From: CAJBLF01 sp964495825
GTDB lineage: Bacteria; Patescibacteriota; Gracilibacteria; Absconditabacterales; Absconditicoccaceae
NCBI GenBank assembly: GCA_964495825.1
Contig: CAZBWI010000050.1
Coordinates: forward strand, 1-34,136
Length of the DNA: 34,136 bases
Reading direction: 5' to 3'
Made by a program: the position numbers and the translations under genes. How positions within the stretch are numbered: the first letter of the stretch is position 1; each line of letters starts with the position of its first letter. The notes under the pieces were generated by a model. That model worked only from the letters and a program-made list of their open reading frames with translations, searched no databases and had not been told where the DNA came from. Of the stretch, positions 31,594 to 34,136 are shown piece after piece.

Positions 31594-31667
31594 GCGGACA
31601 TGATGTAATTGGTGTAGCATAGCAGACTTCAGCTCTGTTCGTACGGGTTCAAGTCCCGTTGTCCGCT
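31594..31667 (+). tRNA. tRNA-Gly with anticodon UCA (reads UGA)
   Basis: A full cloverleaf is visible: acceptor GCGGACA/TGTCCGC, D arm, anticodon stem GCAGA/TCTGT with loop CTTCAGC (anticodon TCA), T arm ACGGG/CCCGT with TTCAAGT. The acceptor starts G1-C72, C2-G71 and the discriminator base is U73, the known recognition elements of bacterial glycyl-tRNA synthetase. No encoded CCA. It is the expected decoder of the TGA glycine codons in this window. The glycine charge is inferred from context and identity elements. Confidence 0.9.
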
Positions 31668-31690
31668 ACTTATTTCCTCAATAATATAGT

Positions 31691-31945
31691 ATGGCGAAAC
31701 AGATCATTATCGGATTACTTATTGTAGGATTATGATGAGTCGTTGTCTATTTCTCTGCATATATTGCAGATATCTTTGGCACGATTGATCGATTTGAAAG
31801 AAATCTCTGAGGCACAAGAAATGGTTTAATCCTTTTTGGCTTTGGTATTATTCTTATCTGACTTTTGGTTTTGTTTGGTGTCATACCTACAAGTTCTCCT
31901 ACAGAACATATTGGAAGCTTTACCACTGCACCAGTGGTTCAATAA
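31691..31945 (+). CDS. Small membrane protein, unknown function
   Basis: I do not recognise this 84-residue protein. It has two hydrophobic helices, near residues 4-22 and 40-63, joined by a charged loop (IDRFERNLGG) and a short polar tail. TGA is read as Gly five times, including tandem Gly in the first helix. It lies among tRNAs with no shared reading direction problem, 23 bases after the UCA tRNA, and no Shine-Dalgarno is seen. Confidence 0.65.
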
Positions 31946-31957
31946 TCTAAAGGTGAC

Positions 31958-32040
31958 GGGGAGATGGCAGAGCGGTCAATTGCATCAGACTGTAAATCTG
32001 ACGCCTCACGGCTACGTAGGTTCAAATCCTACTCTCCCCA
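31958..32040 (+). tRNA. tRNA-Tyr (GTA)
   Basis: Acceptor GGGGAGA/TCTCCCC, anticodon loop CTGTAAA, long variable arm and A73 fit tRNA-Tyr. Confidence 0.95.
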
Positions 32041-32176
32041 AACTTAATGAATAACTAACAGTGAAAGACTAACAATGGACGGCTGTATCATCACTCACTA
32101 TTGTCCTGACAATAGTCCATACTAAAGACATTCCATCTATATATTAATTGTTAATTATTAATTGTTAATTTAGTAT
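32041..32176. repeat. Intergenic AT-rich element with word arms and perfect hairpin
   Basis: AACTAACAGT/AGACTAACA words on the left and AATTGTTAATTATTAATTGTTAATT on the right surround a core. The core has a perfect 9-base inverted repeat ACTATTGTC/GACAATAGT (32097-32116, 2-base loop) within TGGAC...GTCCA. Confidence 0.55.
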
Positions 32177-32250
32177 GGGCCCTTAGCTCATTTTGGTAGA
32201 GCACCTGCTTTGCACGCAGGGGGTGAGGGGTTCGAATCCCCTAGGGTCCA
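32177..32250 (+). tRNA. tRNA-Ala (TGC)
   Basis: Acceptor GGGCCCT/AGGGTCC with A73; anticodon loop TTTGCAC. Confidence 0.95.
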
Positions 32251-32280
32251 AATATATGTAACTTCCCTCTTAGAAGCTAC

Positions 32281-32352
32281 GCTCCTGTAGTTCAATGGAT
32301 AGAACAACAGCCTTCTAAGCTGTGGATCCAAGTTCGATTCTTGGCAGGGGTA
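32281..32352 (+). tRNA. tRNA-Arg (TCT)
   Basis: Anticodon stem ACAGC/GCTGT with loop CTTCTAA; acceptor GCTCCTG/CAGGGGT would have a G-U at the end pair, so the ends may be off by one base. Confidence 0.9.
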
Positions 32353-32443
32353 ATTAAAATTACAAATTCAGAAGTACAAATTGATGATGTATGATCATCA
32401 GGTAATTTGTAATTGAGAATCTGTAATTTATCATTCATTCCGT
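32353..32443. repeat. Imperfect ~34-base inverted repeat between tRNA-Arg and tRNA-Glu
   Basis: AAATTACAAATTCAGAAG, TACAAATT, GATGATG on the left pairs with CATCA, AATTTGTAATTGAGAATCTGTAATTT on the right, with few mismatches. It is another member of the word-armed family, with TTACAAA as the word. Confidence 0.6.
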
Positions 32444-32516
32444 GCTCTCGTCGTCTAGCGGTTAGGACATCACCCTCTCACGGTGGAGATCGCGGGTTCG
32501 ATTCCCGCCGGGAGCG
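32444..32516 (+). tRNA. tRNA-Glu (CTC)
   Basis: Acceptor GCTCTCG/CGGGAGC with G73; anticodon loop CTCTCAC; T arm with GTTCGATTC. Confidence 0.93.
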
Positions 32517-32552
32517 AACTAAAACATCAAAAGTAATGCTTCTTATATGAAA

Positions 32553-32584
32553 ATCGTGGATTTGATTCCCGTCGAGAGCGAACA
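32553..32584 (+). pseudogene. Degenerate copy of the tRNA-Glu 3' end
   Basis: ATCGTGGATTTGATTCCCGT and following GAGAGCGAAC resembles the T arm and acceptor 3' side of tRNA-Glu (32489-32520) with about five changes. No 5' half is present. It may be a recombination footprint or leftover of a past integration. Confidence 0.6.
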
Positions 32585-32599
32585 TATTTATTCTCTTAT

Positions 32600-33157
32600 A
32601 TGTATATGGACACAAGACCAACTAATGCTTTCAACAAAGATAGAGTGTTTACGGTGTATTTGAATGAACAAATCAAAGCACCAAATATCATTATTATCAA
32701 TGAGGATGGGACGAATTTATGAACATTCCCGAGAAAAAGAGCACTTGAAATAGCTGAAGAGCAAGGTAAAGATCTAGTCCAAATGAGATATGACGCAGAA
32801 ACTATGACATCAACAGTCAAATTGATGGATTATGGGAAATACATGTATCAAAAATCCAAAGAAGACAAAGAAAAAAAGAAAGCACAAAAGCCTAACACAC
32901 TTAAAGAAATAAAGATCAATTATGCAATCGGAGAAAATGATCTTCAAATGAAATTAAAAAAAGCTATAGAGTTTTTGAAAGATAGATATAATGTTAAATT
33001 CTTCATCAAACTGAAAGGTAGAGAAAAAATTTATACAAATAAAGCAATAGAAAAACTCATAAAGATAAAAAATGACTTGGCGGAATATGGAAAATCACAA
33101 TTCGATACTCCCAAGCAAGAAGCCCAATGATATAGTATCATTTTATTCAGTAAATAG
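32600..33157 (+). CDS. infC: Translation initiation factor IF-3
   Basis: IF-3 keeps the ribosomal subunits apart and checks the start codon. The 185-residue product has the N-domain (NEDGTNLGTFPRKRALEIAEEQGKDLVQ pattern, with Gly of NLG a TGA), the linker DYGKYMYQKSKEDKEKKKAQK, and the C-domain (KEIKINYAIGENDLQMKLKKA). The frame passes a TGA near the end and stops at TAG, adding GYSIILFSK. The second ATG at 32606 is an equally good start. It heads the conserved infC-rpmI-rplT order with 5 and 8 bases between genes. Two copies of tRNA-Glu sequence lie just upstream. Confidence 0.95.
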
Positions 33158-33162
33158 TTAGT

Positions 33163-33360
33163 ATGGCTAAATGATTAAAGACTCACTCATGAGCAGCAAA
33201 AAGATTCAAAATCACTAAAGGTAAAAAAGTGTTGTTCAAAAAAGCATGTAACAATCATCTTTTGACAAATAAAGGAAACAATAACAAGAGAGATATGTAT
33301 GGTAAATCATTATCAAAGACATATGTAAAAAAAGTGAAACATTTATTTCCTTATAACTAA
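33163..33360 (+). CDS. rpmI: 50S ribosomal protein L35
   Basis: This 65-residue basic protein has the L35 signature KTHSGAAKRFKITKGKK and ends HLFPYN. Gly4 and the Gly of HSGAAKR are TGA codons; a standard-code reading would end after three residues. It is between infC and rplT, as in most bacteria. Confidence 0.95.
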
Positions 33361-33368
33361 CAACTATT

Positions 33369-33716
33369 ATGGTAAGAGTGACAAATGGTCTTCAAAGACA
33401 AAGGAGACATAAGAAATTCATCAGACTTGCAAAAGGATTTAGACTTGGAAGATCTAATGTTTATAAGCAAGTAAGATTGGCATTAGTCAAACAATGACAG
33501 CATGCATACAAAAATAGGAAAGAAAAGAAAAGAGATTTTAGAAAGCTCTGGATCGAAAGATTGTCTGCTGCTATCAGAGAAAAATGATGATCATATAGTA
33601 GATTCATTGGAGGTATGACTGCAAAAAACATTATGCTCGATAGGAAAGTGCTTTCCAATATCGCTGTAGCTTTCCCTGAAGTGTTTGACAAAATATATGC
33701 AGAAGTTGTAAAATAA
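33369..33716 (+). CDS. rplT: 50S ribosomal protein L20
   Basis: L20 binds 23S rRNA early in large-subunit assembly. The 115-residue protein has the basic N-tail (QRQRRHKKFIRLAKGFRLGRSNVYK), the RKEKKRDFRKLWIERLSAAIRE core and SRFIGGMTAKNIMLDRKVLSNIA. TGA is read as Gly in VKQGQHAY and in EKGGSYS. It ends the operon; a terminator and tRNA-Leu follow. Confidence 0.97.
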
Positions 33717-33717
33717 G

Positions 33718-33740
33718 ACAACCGCAAGGTTGTTTTTTTC
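33718..33740 (+). terminator. Terminator of the infC-rpmI-rplT operon
   Basis: ACAACC (33718-33723) pairs with GGTTGT (33728-33733), loop GCAA, followed by T's; it lies 2 bases before tRNA-Leu. Confidence 0.75.
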
Positions 33741-33741
33741 T

Positions 33742-33825
33742 GCCCGGATGGCGGAATTGGTAGACGCACAGGACTTAAAATCCTGCGGTAGTAATACCGT
33801 GCCGGTTCGATTCCGGCTCCGGGCA
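33742..33825 (+). tRNA. tRNA-Leu (TAA)
   Basis: Acceptor GCCCGGA/TCCGGGC with A73; anticodon loop CTTAAAA; long variable arm GGTAGTAATACC fits tRNA-Leu. Confidence 0.95.
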
Positions 33826-33835
33826 TATAATAAAA

Positions 33836-33975
33836 CTTGTTACCTTGTAGCCAATAACGAACCCACCCAAGCTCTCAAAGTGCTTATGTGACGGCCTGTA
33901 CCGCACTAATATAATGTGGTACCCTATTCCAGCTACGAGTCACCCCTTTAGACGTCGAAATGAATGCTTTGTAAG
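33836..33975. ncRNA. Possible structured RNA, family unknown
   Basis: No coding gene is convincing. Nested inverted pairs can be drawn: GTAGC with GCTAC, GTGAC with GTCAC, and GTACCGCA with TGTGGTAC around a 9-base loop. The base composition is richer in GC than nearby spacers. I could not match it to tmRNA, SRP RNA, RNase P RNA or 6S RNA, and the strand is unclear. It could instead be part of the mobile-element end that follows. Confidence 0.3.
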
Positions 33976-34136
33976 ACGTGTAATAACGTAAAAAAAAGTT
34001 GTTATAGCAAAGTAGAATTGTCAGTAGATTTCCAAAAATAGAATTGTCAGTTTTATCTTGATACAAGTTTCGTGAATTGTAGCTCATGCGATCATGAGAA
34101 TATCTTTATATGACCGTACATTGATTCTTTTATAGT
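33976..34136. repeat. Right arm of the inverted repeat at the window ends
   Basis: TAGAATTGTCAGT occurs at 34013-34025 and 34039-34051. The stretch 33978-34056 aligns with the reverse complement of 44-120, sharing AATAACG/AATAAAA, AGCAA, TGTCAGT, CAAAAATAGAA and TGTCAGT in the same order. No gene is seen to the end of the window. Confidence 0.55.

Noticed and set aside
31594..31667. The UCA tRNA as a selenocysteine tRNA
   Set aside because: Its acceptor and variable arms have ordinary lengths, and TGA is too common for selenocysteine.
675..33716. TGA read as tryptophan (Mycoplasma code)
   Set aside because: TGA falls at invariant glycines in DnaK, RlmN, L35 and P-ATPase motifs and faces GGA in paralogues; TGG is also used normally for Trp.
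33836..33975. The structured region as tmRNA
   Set aside because: The GGGGTGA-like start on the minus strand is not followed by the tmRNA tRNA-like domain or tag frame.
33884..34087. A 67-residue minus-strand reading frame
   Set aside because: It runs through the palindromes and the inverted repeat, and its product looks like no known protein.

Overview
The window is low-GC bacterial DNA in which TGA is a sense codon for glycine, the code of Absconditabacteria (SR1) and Gracilibacteria in the candidate phyla radiation (translation table 25). Read with the standard code, almost every gene breaks into fragments; with TGA as Gly the fragments join into full-length proteins. TGA falls on invariant glycines: the phosphorylation motif DKTGT and PEGLP of a P-type ATPase, GGGT of DnaK, HSGAAKR of L35, and the TG after the radical-SAM cysteines of RlmN. 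Every assigned gene stops at TAA or TAG. A tRNA with anticodon UCA at 31594-31667 carries the acceptor features of a bacterial tRNA-Gly and is the probable decoder.

Layout. 1-120: one arm of an inverted repeat whose partner lies at the right end. 168-566: small unknown gene. 675-9133: a co-directional block of five secreted or surface proteins. Two end in dockerin-like double calcium loops, four carry cohesin-like or Ig-like beta domains, one ends in a membrane anchor and one in an SLH-like module; this looks like a small cohesin/dockerin surface scaffold. 9244-9861: lipoprotein. 9984-12350 (minus): RlmN and a THUMP-type RNA methyltransferase. 12502-13584: a FabH-like ketoacyl synthase with no TGA codon, possibly a recent arrival. 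14185-16083 (minus): dnaK with CIRCE-type operators. 16252-18780 (minus): calcium-type P-ATPase. 19125-20327: Fe-S PD-(D/E)XK nuclease. 20403-22856: an LTA-synthase-like enzyme fused to a glycerophosphodiester phosphodiesterase domain. 22898-23482 (minus): rubrerythrin. 23962-26925: large surface protein with three cadherin-like repeats and an SLH-like end. 26978-29743 (minus): second P-type ATPase. 29878-31505: thioredoxin-like lipoprotein, VIT1/CCC1-like membrane protein, FNR-like flavoprotein. 31594-33825: six tRNAs, a small membrane protein and infC-rpmI-rplT.

Together the genes suggest a small, anaerobic, surface-attached bacterium. It invests heavily in calcium-dependent surface proteins, cation pumps, envelope polymer chemistry and oxidative-stress defence. 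Several intergenic regions hold AT-rich elements built from short repeated words around a core. Functions come from motif recognition only; no database search was run.
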